The notes under the pieces: model-generated
What the model was told of the DNA's origin: nothing
The model's database searches: none
Seen by the model: the letters and a program-made list of their open reading frames with translations, nothing else
In this document: in pieces, positions 50,882 through 58,433 of the stretch
Numbering within the stretch: the stretch's first letter is position 1
Layout of the letters: the number at the start of each line of letters is the position of its first letter
Program-made: the position numbers and the translations under genes
Source: Crossiella sp. CA-258035
Lineage (GTDB): Bacteria; Actinomycetota; Actinomycetes; Mycobacteriales; Pseudonocardiaceae
DNA: 64,000 nucleotides
Reading direction: 5' to 3'
Assembly: GCF_030064675.1 (NCBI RefSeq)
Contig: NZ_CP116413.1
Span: 3,070,001-3,134,000, forward strand

Positions 50882-51679
50882 TCAGATGCGGGTTCGGAGG
50901 TACGTGGTCAGCGCCTCCCAGCGGAGTGCCTCGGCGTGGTCGTCAGGGGTCACCTCCAGAGGCAAGCGCTTCTTCCTGGTGTATGCCGACAGGCGGCTCC
51001 TCGGTGGGTTGGCCAGCAGATCCAGGATCGGGGTGAGTGCCTGTTCCGGGGAGGGCGCTAATCGGAACAGGACCCGGATGATCGCGCGATGAACCGGGGA
51101 GAGGTCGCCGGAAAGACTGCTCCGGACGAACAGTGGGTTGTACAGCACGTACTTCAGCCGGGGCTGGGCCTTGGTGAGCAAGAGGGCGGACAGTTCGTTG
51201 GCGCGACGGCTCTGGTGGTTGGCCGTCCGCCAGCTGTAGTTGTTCGCCAGGCTGGGGTCCTGCCAGCGCACGGCCGACTTGGGTGCTCCTGGGACCGAGG
51301 TGTTGATGATGACCGGGCGCGGCGAAGCGCTCAGTTGCGGCAGCAGGGCGGTGGCCAGGATGTGGCGACTGAGGGCGTAGAGGGCCAGGTTGTGTTCGAC
51401 GCCCTCGGTGGTCAGTGTGCGGGAACGGACCACGTGGGCGGCGGCCAGGAACAGGGTGTCGACGCTCGGGTGCTCCCTGGCTATGTGGGCGGCGACTCGC
51501 TCCGCCTCCCGCTGTAGGCGCAGGTCGGCCTGGACGAAGTGCGCGCGAGTGGCCGGCAGCGTCTTGAACTTCTCGACGTCCCGGCCGATCACCACGACCG
51601 TTTCACCTGCTCGGAGCAGGTGTTGGGCCAGTGCGCGGCCGAGACCGTCGGTGCCGCCGGAGATCACTGTGGTGGCCAT
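50882..51679 (-). CDS. Short-chain dehydrogenase/reductase
   Basis: A 265-residue oxidoreductase. The cofactor motif is VISGGTDGLGRALAQHLL (TGxxxGxG variant), then DTLFLAAAHVV in the NNAG position and SVPGAPKS. The expected YxxxK appears as a diverged segment NHQSRRANELSALLLTK, so the active site is atypical; plant protochlorophyllide-reductase-like or retinol-type SDRs show similar changes. The ATG at 51679 follows GAGAGGA. The divergent TetR gene and two palindromes between them suggest control by that regulator. Confidence 0.8.
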   Translation of the reverse strand: MATTVISGGTDGLGRALAQHLLRAGETVVVIGRDVEKFKTLPATRAHFVQADLRLQREAERVAAHIAREHPSVDTLFLAAAHVVRSRTLTTEGVEHNLALYALSRHILATALLPQLSASPRPVIINTSVPGAPKSAVRWQDPSLANNYSWRTANHQSRRANELSALLLTKAQPRLKYVLYNPLFVRSSLSGDLSPVHRAIIRVLFRLAPSPEQALTPILDLLANPPRSRLSAYTRKKRLPLEVTPDDHAEALRWEALTTYLRTRI

Positions 51680-51700
51680 GGCGTCCTCTCGTTTGCAAGG

Positions 51701-51750
51701 GGAGCATCTGCTCCGTATAGTCAACCTAGCAGAGGCGGAGCAGATGCTCC
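51701..51750. promoter_or_regulatory. Two TetR operators between divergent SDR and TetR genes
   Basis: Two near-identical 14-bp palindromes, GGAGCATCTGCTCC (51701-51714) and GGAGCAGATGCTCC (51737-51750), lie 36 bp centre to centre in the 93-bp divergent gap. TATAGT, a plausible -10, lies between them at 51715-51720. The arrangement fits repression of both genes by the TetR product. Confidence 0.7.
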
Positions 51751-51772
51751 AGTTGGCGACTAGAGTGGAGGA

Positions 51773-52345
51773 ATGAGTGCGGCGGACAATGCGGGAACCA
51801 AGCCACTGCGGGCCGATGCTGCGCGGAACCGGGCCCAGATCCTCGATGCGGCCACGGAGGCGTTCCGGGAGCGCGGGCTGGAAGTGGATGTCCGGGAGAT
51901 CGCCCGACTTGCTGATGTGGGCATGGGTACTCTCTATCGCCACTTCAGCACGAAGAAGTCGCTGGTCGAAGCGGCGCTGGAGGCGAAGATCGTGGAGTGG
52001 GAGCAGCGCGCCGCCGCTGCTCGGAACTCGACCGCGGCATGGGACGGGCTTCGTGCCCTTATCGAGCACACGATCGAGCTGATGGCCGCCAACCGGGCTT
52101 TCCTGGACGGCCTCACCGTGGCGGAGTCCGCGGTGGAGGCGTGTCAGAGGCACCTGAAGCAGTCGCTGGGTGATCTGGTCGAACGTGCTCATGAGGAAGG
52201 GTCGTTGCGAGCCGATGTCAGTGCCGGAGACATCGGGTTGTTCGTCCTGTCCTTCGGGCCGATCGTGTTGGCCACCAAGGACTCCGAGTCCGAAGCCTGG
52301 CGCAGGTTGCTGGCGGTGCTGCTGGACGGTCTGCGTGCGGCATGA
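51773..52345 (+). CDS. TetR-family regulator (divergent from SDR)
   Basis: A 190-residue repressor. The HTH is clear: NRAQILDAATEAFRERGLEVDVREIARLADVGMGTLYRHFSTKKSLVEAAL, with the LYRHF signature. The C-terminal ligand domain is helical. The ATG follows GGAGGA. It probably controls itself and the divergent SDR gene through the paired GGAGCA palindromes; the ligand is unknown. Confidence 0.88.
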   Translation: MSAADNAGTKPLRADAARNRAQILDAATEAFRERGLEVDVREIARLADVGMGTLYRHFSTKKSLVEAALEAKIVEWEQRAAAARNSTAAWDGLRALIEHTIELMAANRAFLDGLTVAESAVEACQRHLKQSLGDLVERAHEEGSLRADVSAGDIGLFVLSFGPIVLATKDSESEAWRRLLAVLLDGLRAA

Positions 52346-52349
52346 GTTC

Positions 52350-52370
52350 TTCTCATGGTGAGCATGAGAA
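52350..52370 (+). terminator. Inverted repeat after the TetR gene
   Basis: TTCTCATG-GTGAG-CATGAGAA is a perfect 8-bp stem starting 5 bases past the TetR stop and 44 bases before the PRISE gene. It could be a weak terminator or an operator for the next gene. Confidence 0.4.
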
Positions 52371-52413
52371 CGAAGAGTTGGACTCATCGCTGAAGTGATC
52401 CGAAGATCTTCCT

Positions 52414-53472
52414 ATGAGCACTGCGGGGAAGGTCGCGTTGGTCGTCGGCGCGAACGGCGTCATCGGCGGCAACCTGGTCGAGCACCTGCTCGAGCTGGGA
52501 GATTGGGAGGTCATCGGGCTGTCCCGACGGGGCGGCGCTGATCGGGAACGGCTGCGGTATGTCTCGGTTGATCTGCTGGATCCGGTGGACACGCGAGAGA
52601 AGCTGGCCGAGTTCGATTCGGTGACGCACGTCTTCTACACCGCCTACCAGGACCGTCCGAGCTGGGCGGAGCTGGTGGTGCCGAACCTGGCGATGCTGGT
52701 CAACGTCGTCGAGGCGATCGAGCCGGTCGCGGCCGGACTCGAACACATCAGCCTCATGCAGGGCTACAAGGTCTACGGCGCGCACCTCGGGCCGTTCAAG
52801 ACCCCGGCCCGCGAGGACGACGCCGGCCACATGCCGCCGGAGTTCAACGTGGACCAGCAGGACTTCCTGGTTCGGCGCCAGGCCGGCAAGAGCTGGACCT
52901 GGTCGGCGATTCGTCCGTCAGTGGTCGCCGGGTTCGGGCTCGGCAACCCGCTGAACCTGGCCATGGTGATCGCGGTGTACGCCTCGATCTCCAAGGAACT
53001 CGGTCTGCCACTGCGATTCCCTGGCAAGCCGGGCGCCTATGACGCGCTGCTGGAGATGACCGACGCGGGGTTGCTGGCCGAGGCGACCGTGTGGGCGGCA
53101 ACGGATCCGGCGTGCGCCAACCAGGCGTTCAATATCAACAACGGTGACTTGTTCCGGTGGAGCGAGCTGTGGCCGAAGATCGCCGAGTACTTCGAGCTGC
53201 CGGTCGCGCCGCCATTGCAGATGTCGCTGGCCACGGTGATGGCTGACAAGGAACCGTTGTGGGACAAGATGACCGAGGTGCACGGACTGGCTGGACACAG
53301 CTACCGCGAGGTGTCCTCGTGGGCCTTCGGGGACTTCGTGTTCTCGTGGGACTACGACATGTTCGCCGACGGATCCAAGGCACGGCGATTCGGGTTCCAC
53401 CGATACGTGGAGACCGAGCGGATGTTCTTTGACATCTTCACAGAGATGCGCAAACGACGGGTCATTCCCTGA
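52414..53472 (+). CDS. PRISE-type SDR (progesterone 5-beta-reductase / iridoid synthase-like)
   Basis: A 352-residue NADPH-dependent reductase of enones. The N-terminal Rossmann motif is VVGANGVIGGNLVEHLL, with the arginine-containing LSRRGG for NADPH binding. The PRISE landmarks HVFYTAYQDRP, HISLMQGYKVYGAHLGPF (active-site Lys and Tyr in K-x-Y-G) and IRPSVVAGF are present. Bacterial PRISE enzymes reduce activated C=C bonds of varied enones; the natural substrate is unknown. It is convergent with the AraC gene, overlapping by 11 bases, which suggests linked regulation. Confidence 0.88.
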   Translation: MSTAGKVALVVGANGVIGGNLVEHLLELGDWEVIGLSRRGGADRERLRYVSVDLLDPVDTREKLAEFDSVTHVFYTAYQDRPSWAELVVPNLAMLVNVVEAIEPVAAGLEHISLMQGYKVYGAHLGPFKTPAREDDAGHMPPEFNVDQQDFLVRRQAGKSWTWSAIRPSVVAGFGLGNPLNLAMVIAVYASISKELGLPLRFPGKPGAYDALLEMTDAGLLAEATVWAATDPACANQAFNINNGDLFRWSELWPKIAEYFELPVAPPLQMSLATVMADKEPLWDKMTEVHGLAGHSYREVSSWAFGDFVFSWDYDMFADGSKARRFGFHRYVETERMFFDIFTEMRKRRVIP

Positions 53473-54247
53473 CTCGGCCGAAGTACTGGCCGGGCGGCAG
53501 GCCGACCGTGGCGCGGAAAGCGGCCACGAACGCGCTGGTGCTCTCGTAACCAACGCGTCTGGCCACTGTGGACACCGCCATTCCGTGTGCCAGCAACGGA
53601 AGCGCGGCCTGGATTCGCAGCTGGGTTCGCCACCGGCCGAACGGCAGGCCGGTCTCGGTGCGGAACAGGCGTGCCAGGGTTCGCTCACTGGCGCCGACCC
53701 GGCGGCCCCACTCGCTCAGGGTGCGTGGGTCAGCCGGGTCGGCGGTCAGGGCGGTGCTGATCGCCCGGGTGCGTGGATCATGTGGGCTGGGCACCGCCAG
53801 GGTGGTCACCGGCAGCGGCTCCAACAGGTCGAAGACCACCGCCTCGGCGCGGGCGCGTGCCTGCGGGGACAGAGTTTCCTGGCCCAGGTAGGGGATCAGC
53901 TCGCGCAGTAGCGGCGGGGCGGCGACCACGGTCGGCTGCGCCCAGGTCGCCGGCCAGTCCGGTGGGCAGGCGGCAGGGGCGAGGTAGAGGCTCCGCATGG
54001 TCGCGCTGCCGATCGCAGCGGTGCTGTGCCCGATGCCCGCGGGCAGCCACAGCGCGCGGTTGGTCGGCAGCACCCAGGTGCCGTCCGGTGTCGTCACGGC
54101 CAGGACACCACTGGCGGCCCAGGCGAGCTGGTGCACCGGGTGCAGGTGCCAGTCGAAGCGGGTGCCCAGAGGCAGGTCGAAGCTGCCGACCAGCACCGCT
54201 CCCGAGGCGGGCACCAGCATGGGCGTGGCCTGTCCGGATGGCGACAT
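53462..54247 (-). CDS. AraC-family regulator with N-terminal cupin
   Basis: A 261-residue activator or repressor. A cupin domain at the N-terminus (FDWHLHPVHQLAWAASGVLAV) is followed by two HTH motifs in the C-terminal ~100 residues (LSEWGRRVGASERTLARLFRTETG and VSTVARRVGYESTSAFVAAFRATVG). I chose the ATG giving MSPSGQATP, leaving a 55-bp divergent gap to the methyltransferase gene; an upstream ATG at 54304 would overlap that gene's start. Probable targets are itself, the methyltransferase or the PRISE gene. Confidence 0.85.
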   Translation of the reverse strand: MSPSGQATPMLVPASGAVLVGSFDLPLGTRFDWHLHPVHQLAWAASGVLAVTTPDGTWVLPTNRALWLPAGIGHSTAAIGSATMRSLYLAPAACPPDWPATWAQPTVVAAPPLLRELIPYLGQETLSPQARARAEAVVFDLLEPLPVTTLAVPSPHDPRTRAISTALTADPADPRTLSEWGRRVGASERTLARLFRTETGLPFGRWRTQLRIQAALPLLAHGMAVSTVARRVGYESTSAFVAAFRATVGLPPGQYFGRVRE

Positions 54248-54302
54248 CAGTTGGCAGGTTAGCTCATAGCGGTCACCGCGGGTGGTTCCTAGTGTCGGGA
54301 AC

Positions 54303-54878
54303 ATGCCGATGAACCGCTATCACCGCTGGTTGTGCCGTTCGGATATGTGGGCTCGGGCGGTGGCCCGCGACCTGATCCCGTGGGCGCTGGACGGCGTCGA
54401 TCTGGGCACGGATGTGCTGGAGATCGGTCCGGGTTATGGCGCGACGACCGTGGCCCTGGCGGCGCGGGTGCCGAGGTTGACCGCGGTGGAGATCGATGTC
54501 GACCTGGCGCGTGGGCTGCGAGCTCGGCTGGGTGACCAGGTGCGCGTGCTGGAGGGTGATGGGGCAGCGATTCCGTTGCCGGACAACAGCTTCACCGGAG
54601 TTGGTAGCTTCACCATGCTGCACCACGTGCCGTCGGTGGCCTTGCAGGACAGGGTGTTCGCCGAGGCGTTCCGGGTGTTGCGGCCGGGTGGCACGTTCGC
54701 CGGGATGGACGGGGTGCCGAGTCTGGGTTTCCGGCTCATCCATCTGAACGACACTTACGTGCCGGTCAATCCGGACACGCTCGCGCCACGGCTCCGGGCG
54801 GTGGGGTTCCGGGACATCTGGCTGACCGCGGTGCCTGGCCGGTCGTTCCGGTTCCGTGCTCGTAAACCCCTGTCATGA
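54303..54878 (+). CDS. Class I SAM-dependent methyltransferase
   Basis: A 191-residue methyltransferase. SAM-binding motif I is VLEIGPGYGATTVALA, motif II is LTAVEIDVDLARGL, and post-motif elements are DGAAIPLPDNSFTGVGSFTMLHHV and FRVLRPGGTFAGMD. The acceptor cannot be predicted. The start at 54303 (MPMNRYHRW) is preceded only by a weak CGGGAA. It diverges from the AraC gene across 55 bp. Confidence 0.85.
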   Translation: MPMNRYHRWLCRSDMWARAVARDLIPWALDGVDLGTDVLEIGPGYGATTVALAARVPRLTAVEIDVDLARGLRARLGDQVRVLEGDGAAIPLPDNSFTGVGSFTMLHHVPSVALQDRVFAEAFRVLRPGGTFAGMDGVPSLGFRLIHLNDTYVPVNPDTLAPRLRAVGFRDIWLTAVPGRSFRFRARKPLS

Positions 54879-54965
54879 CAGGGGCCTGACGTGGTCCGTG
54901 GCTGGGCCGGCGGAGGCGCTGGCGGGCGCACCTCGGGTGGTAGCGAGGTGGGCGAGTGGGGGCGA

Positions 54966-55526
54966 TCAGGTGGGTTTGTGGCGGTTGTAGTGCCGGGCGG
55001 CTCGGGCCCGGTTGCCGCAGGTGGTTGAGCACCATTCGCGGCGGGGGTGGTCCTTGGTGAAGTAGATGACGCAGGCCGGAGCGAGGCAGGCGTGCAGGGG
55101 CGCGGTGGCGAGCACCGGGATGGACTGGGTGGCGAAAGCGGCCAGGGTTTGGGTGGCGGGGGTGCCCTTGCTGATGGCGGTGCTGCTCAGGGTGTTGTCC
55201 GCCAGGGACAGCTGGGGGCTGGTGGGGGACTGGGCGATGGTGCGGTTGACGATCGCCACCGCCTGGTGCGGAGTGAGCGGGCTGGTGGTGGCTCGGGCGC
55301 GGGGGTCCTCGGTGCGGTGGGCGGCCAGGCGGCGCAGGGCGTTGCGCAGGGTGTGGAAGTAGGGGATGTCGTCCTCGGTGATCCGTTGCGCTGTGGCGTC
55401 GTCGTGTACGACAGCGAGCCAGCCGCGGAGGGAGTCCAGGGTGGCCAGGGTGTCGTGGATGCCGTTGCGGTCGGCCCAGATGGTGTTCATCAGGTGTACC
55501 GGGAGCGGCTCACCGGGAAGTATCAC
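54966..55526 (-). CDS. CGNR zinc-finger regulator (ABATE domain)
   Basis: A 186-residue protein. Residues ~10-125 fit the ABATE ligand-type domain (HLMNTIWADRNGIHDTLATLDSLRGWL), and the C-terminus is a CGNR zinc finger: CLAPACVIYFTKDHPRREWCSTTCGNRARAARHY, with its four Cys. These are small stress- or antibiotic-linked transcription factors in actinomycetes. It starts with GTG and diverges from the NTF2-like gene. Confidence 0.88.
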   Translation of the reverse strand: MILPGEPLPVHLMNTIWADRNGIHDTLATLDSLRGWLAVVHDDATAQRITEDDIPYFHTLRNALRRLAAHRTEDPRARATTSPLTPHQAVAIVNRTIAQSPTSPQLSLADNTLSSTAISKGTPATQTLAAFATQSIPVLATAPLHACLAPACVIYFTKDHPRREWCSTTCGNRARAARHYNRHKPT

Positions 55527-55552
55527 GTTCTCACGGTAGCAGGGGCTTGTTT

Positions 55553-55606
55553 CCGTTAGGTGTTCGTGGTTGGGTTCTGACGGTTGTAGTCGGTTCTAAC
55601 CGTTAG
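55553..55606. promoter_or_regulatory. Repeated CCGTTAG motifs in the CGNR/NTF2-like divergent promoter
   Basis: CCGTTAG at 55553-55559, CTGACGGTT at 55577-55585 and AACCGTTAG at 55598-55606 form one direct repeat plus an 8-of-9 inverted pair in a 98-bp gap. They are likely sites for the CGNR regulator. Confidence 0.45.
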
Positions 55607-55624
55607 ATAGAGGTGGAGTTTTCG

Positions 55625-56080
55625 ATGACTCGTGCGCCGGTTCCCCCGTTTGACGAAGCCACCGCCCGGCAGAAGGTGCAGGCCGCTGAGGACGCCTGGA
55701 ACACCAGGGAGCCGGCCAGGGTGGCGGCGGCGTACACGCCGGACTCGGTGTGGCGCAACCGGTCTGAGTTCGTCACCGGTCGGGCGGAGATCGAGGAGTT
55801 CCTGACCCGGAAGTGGGAGAGGGAGAGGGAGTACGCGCTGCGGAAGGACCTGTGGGCCTTCGCGGGGAACCGGATCGCGGTGCGCTTCCAGTACGAGTGG
55901 CGTGACGCGCGGGGGCAGTGGTGGCGCAGTTACGGCAACGAGAACTGGGAGTTCGACGACGAGGGGTACATGCGGCGGCGGGAGGCCAGCATCAACGATG
56001 TGGCCATCGCGGAGTCCGAGCGGCGGATCTTCGGGCCGCGGCCGGAGAGCGAGCGCGGGCAGGGGATTCCGCTGCGGTGA
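55625..56080 (+). CDS. NTF2-like protein (DUF1348/SnoaL-type fold)
   Basis: A 151-residue protein. [41 protein letters not shown] and [39 protein letters not shown] match the DUF1348 subgroup of nuclear-transport-factor-2-like proteins, cone-shaped folds that serve as small enzymes or binding proteins. It is divergent from the CGNR regulator and probably controlled by it. Substrate unknown. Confidence 0.85.
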   Translation: MTRAPVPPFDEATARQKVQAAEDAWNTREPARVAAAYTPDSVWRNRSEFVTGRAEIEEFLTRKWEREREYALRKDLWAFAGNRIAVRFQYEWRDARGQWWRSYGNENWEFDDEGYMRRREASINDVAIAESERRIFGPRPESERGQGIPLR

Positions 56081-56666
56081 CCGGCTAGAAGGCCGGACCG
56101 GACGTTCCGGGAAGTTCCGGGAAGGTGCGGGCAGAAGGTCGGAGTACGGGCAGACGGCAGACATTCAGACGGCAGACGGGATCGTCTGAAGGTCGGCTGG
56201 CAGGGGGAGTGGCGTTGTCTTGGTGCGTGGGAGGTGGCCGAGCGCTCCCGGGTTGGTTGAGGTTGGTGGGATTCGCCTGGGAGCGTCACCGATGGCTGGG
56301 CTCGGTGGGGAAGATCGGCTTCCTGGGGCCACCGAGGGATGACTGGCTCGCCCCGCGGTGGCTGAGGGCGGCTGGGCTCGCCTGGGGAGGCGCGGATGGC
56401 CGAGTACGGATGAGGAGGGTGGATGGCTGGAGCTGAGGGGAACGGTTGCTGCGCGGCCTGAGTTGGGCGGGTGGCTCAGCCGTCCGGGGAGTCGGGGGCG
56501 GCTGGTGTGGCTGTCCGCGGGGCCTGGCTGAGACGGCCTTGGGGGCTGAGGGCGGCTGCGGTTCGCGCGGGTTTGCTGGGACTGGCGAGTTCGCCGGGGA
56601 TAGCTCAGGGCATCGGTTTGGGGATGCCAGGGTGAGGTCGTCCGGGTGAGTGGGCGGTCGCCTGGG
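56081..56666. other. 586-bp gap without a supported gene
   Basis: I find no credible coding sequence. The left end has short direct repeats: TTCCGGGAA twice in tandem near 56105-56123, and CAGACGGCAGAC at 56151-56162 and 56166-56177. The rest is G-rich with many GGCTGGG/GGCTCG echoes, perhaps decayed coding sequence. Confidence 0.5.
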
Positions 56667-57452
56667 TCAGCTGAGCTTGGTGGTGCGGCAGGCCAAGGCG
56701 GTGGCTGCGGCGCCCCACACCACGAGCACCAGGACGGGCTGGGCGCTGGGCCAGGAGCCGGTGGCGGTGATGGTGTGCAGGCTGTCGGCCAGGGCGGCGG
56801 TGGGGAGGTAGGTGGCGATGTCGGCCCAGGCGCCGGGGAGTTGGGCGGTGGGCAGGGCCACGCCGCCGCCGAGGAGCAGGGCGAACCAGATGATGTTGGC
56901 CAGGGCCAGGACGATGTCGGCGCGGAGGGCTCCGCCCAGGAGGACGCCGAGGGCGGCGAAGGTGAGGGCGCCCAGGAGGGTCAGCAGTAGCGCCGGGAGG
57001 AGGCCCGCCAGGGCGGGGCGCCAGCCGAGGGCGGTGGCTACCAGGGTGATGAGCAGGAGTTGCACGGCTACCACGCCCAGGACGGCGAGGATGCGGCCGG
57101 AGAGGAGCATCCAGCGCGGCACGCCGGTGGCGGCCAGTCTTTTCACCACGCCGTAGCGGCGGTCGAAGCCCAGGGCGATGGCTTGGCCGGTGAAGGCTGA
57201 GGACATGACGGCCAGGGCGATGATCCTGGGGGCGATGGTGGCCACCCGGGGTTCGGCCAGGGGGAGGATCGGCAGCAGGGTGAGGCCGACGAGCAGGGCC
57301 AGCGGGATCAGCAGGGTGAGCAGGACCTGTTCGCCGTGGCGCAGGTGCAGGCGCAGCTCGGTGCCGGACTGGGCGGCCAGCATGCGCAGGGGGGCGCCGG
57401 GGGCCGGGTTGGGGCGGAAGGTACCGGGGGCGAATCGGATGGTGGCGGTCAT
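56667..57452 (-). CDS. ABC-2 type transporter permease
   Basis: A 261-residue membrane protein with six hydrophobic helices (VLLTLLIPLALLVGLTLLP, AVMSSAFTGQAIALGFDRRYGVVKRLAATGVPRW is the typical ABC-2 coupling region, then LLPALLLTLLGALTFAALGVLLGG and later helices). Its start overlaps the stop of the ATPase gene by 4 bases, so the pair forms one exporter. A similar pair lies between ctaA and the MptB-like gene in mycobacteria (the Rv1457c/Rv1458c position). The substrate is unknown; a haem- or cell-envelope-related role is possible from position. Confidence 0.88.
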   Translation of the reverse strand: MTATIRFAPGTFRPNPAPGAPLRMLAAQSGTELRLHLRHGEQVLLTLLIPLALLVGLTLLPILPLAEPRVATIAPRIIALAVMSSAFTGQAIALGFDRRYGVVKRLAATGVPRWMLLSGRILAVLGVVAVQLLLITLVATALGWRPALAGLLPALLLTLLGALTFAALGVLLGGALRADIVLALANIIWFALLLGGGVALPTAQLPGAWADIATYLPTAALADSLHTITATGSWPSAQPVLVLVVWGAAATALACRTTKLS

Positions 57453-58396
57453 GAGCGCAGCTCCCGTCCGGTCAGGTCGAGGAACACGTCCTCAAGGCTG
57501 CGGCGGGCCACCGTCAGCTCATGTGCCAGCACCCCGTGCTGGGCGCACCACGAGGTCACCGTGGAGACCACCTGCGGAGTGATCGTGCCCTCCACCAGGT
57601 AGTCGCCGGGGCGGGGTTCGCTGGTCCGGCAGCCCTCGGGCAGGGCCGCGGTCAGCAGGGTCAGGTTCAGGCCCGGCAATGAACGGAAACGCAGCTGCTG
57701 GTGGTCTGGTTCACCGCTGGTCAGCTCGGCCGGGGTGCCCTCGGCGACGACGCGGCCGTGGTCGACGATGGCGACCCGGTCGGCCAGGCTCTCCGCCTCG
57801 TCCATCAGGTGGGTGGTCAGCAGGACCGTGACGCCGTCGGCGCGCAGGGCGCCGATGAGCTCCCACACGAGTCTGCGGGCCTGGGGGTCCATGCCGGCGG
57901 TGGGTTCGTCCAGGAAGACCAGTTCCGGGCGGCCGACGATGGCGCAGGCCAGGGCCAGGCGCTGCTGCTGGCCGCCGGAGAGGCGCTTGAACGGGGTGCG
58001 GCGGGACTCGGCCAGGCCGAGGACGTCCAGCAGCCATTCCACGTCCAGGGGCTCGGCGGCGCAGGTGGCGACCAGGCGGAGCATCTCGTCGGCGCGGACC
58101 GAGGGGTAGGCGCCGCCGCCCTGGGGCATCACGCCGATGCGCGGGCGCAGCCGGTCGGCCTCGGTGGCCGGGTCCAGGCCGAGCACCCGGATCGAGCCGG
58201 CGTCGGGGCGGAGGAAGCCCTCGCACAGCTCGATGGTGGTGGTCTTGCCCGCGCCGTTGGGGCCGAGCAGGGCCAGCACCTGGCCGCGCGGAACGGTCAG
58301 GTCGAGGTGGTCGACCGCGACCGTCGAGCCGTACCGCTTGACCAGCCCGGTGATCGCCACAGCTGGGTCGTCGAGATCCGGGCGCACGAGAGCCAA
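57449..58396 (-). CDS. ABC transporter ATP-binding protein
   Basis: A 315-residue ATPase. Walker A is LLGPNGAGKTTTIE, the Q-loop is VMPQGGG, the signature is RLSGGQQQRLALA, Walker B is LVFLDEPTAGMD and the switch is TTHLMDEAE. The C-terminal ~85 residues match the DrrA-type extension. It pairs with the overlapping permease to form an exporter. It is preceded by the MptB-like gene 37 bases upstream on the same strand. Confidence 0.93.
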   Translation of the reverse strand: MALVRPDLDDPAVAITGLVKRYGSTVAVDHLDLTVPRGQVLALLGPNGAGKTTTIELCEGFLRPDAGSIRVLGLDPATEADRLRPRIGVMPQGGGAYPSVRADEMLRLVATCAAEPLDVEWLLDVLGLAESRRTPFKRLSGGQQQRLALACAIVGRPELVFLDEPTAGMDPQARRLVWELIGALRADGVTVLLTTHLMDEAESLADRVAIVDHGRVVAEGTPAELTSGEPDHQQLRFRSLPGLNLTLLTAALPEGCRTSEPRPGDYLVEGTITPQVVSTVTSWCAQHGVLAHELTVARRSLEDVFLDLTGRELRS

Positions 58397-58433
58397 GCCT
58401 AGGCCGAGAGCGGGGTCACCCGGACGGCGGGTT

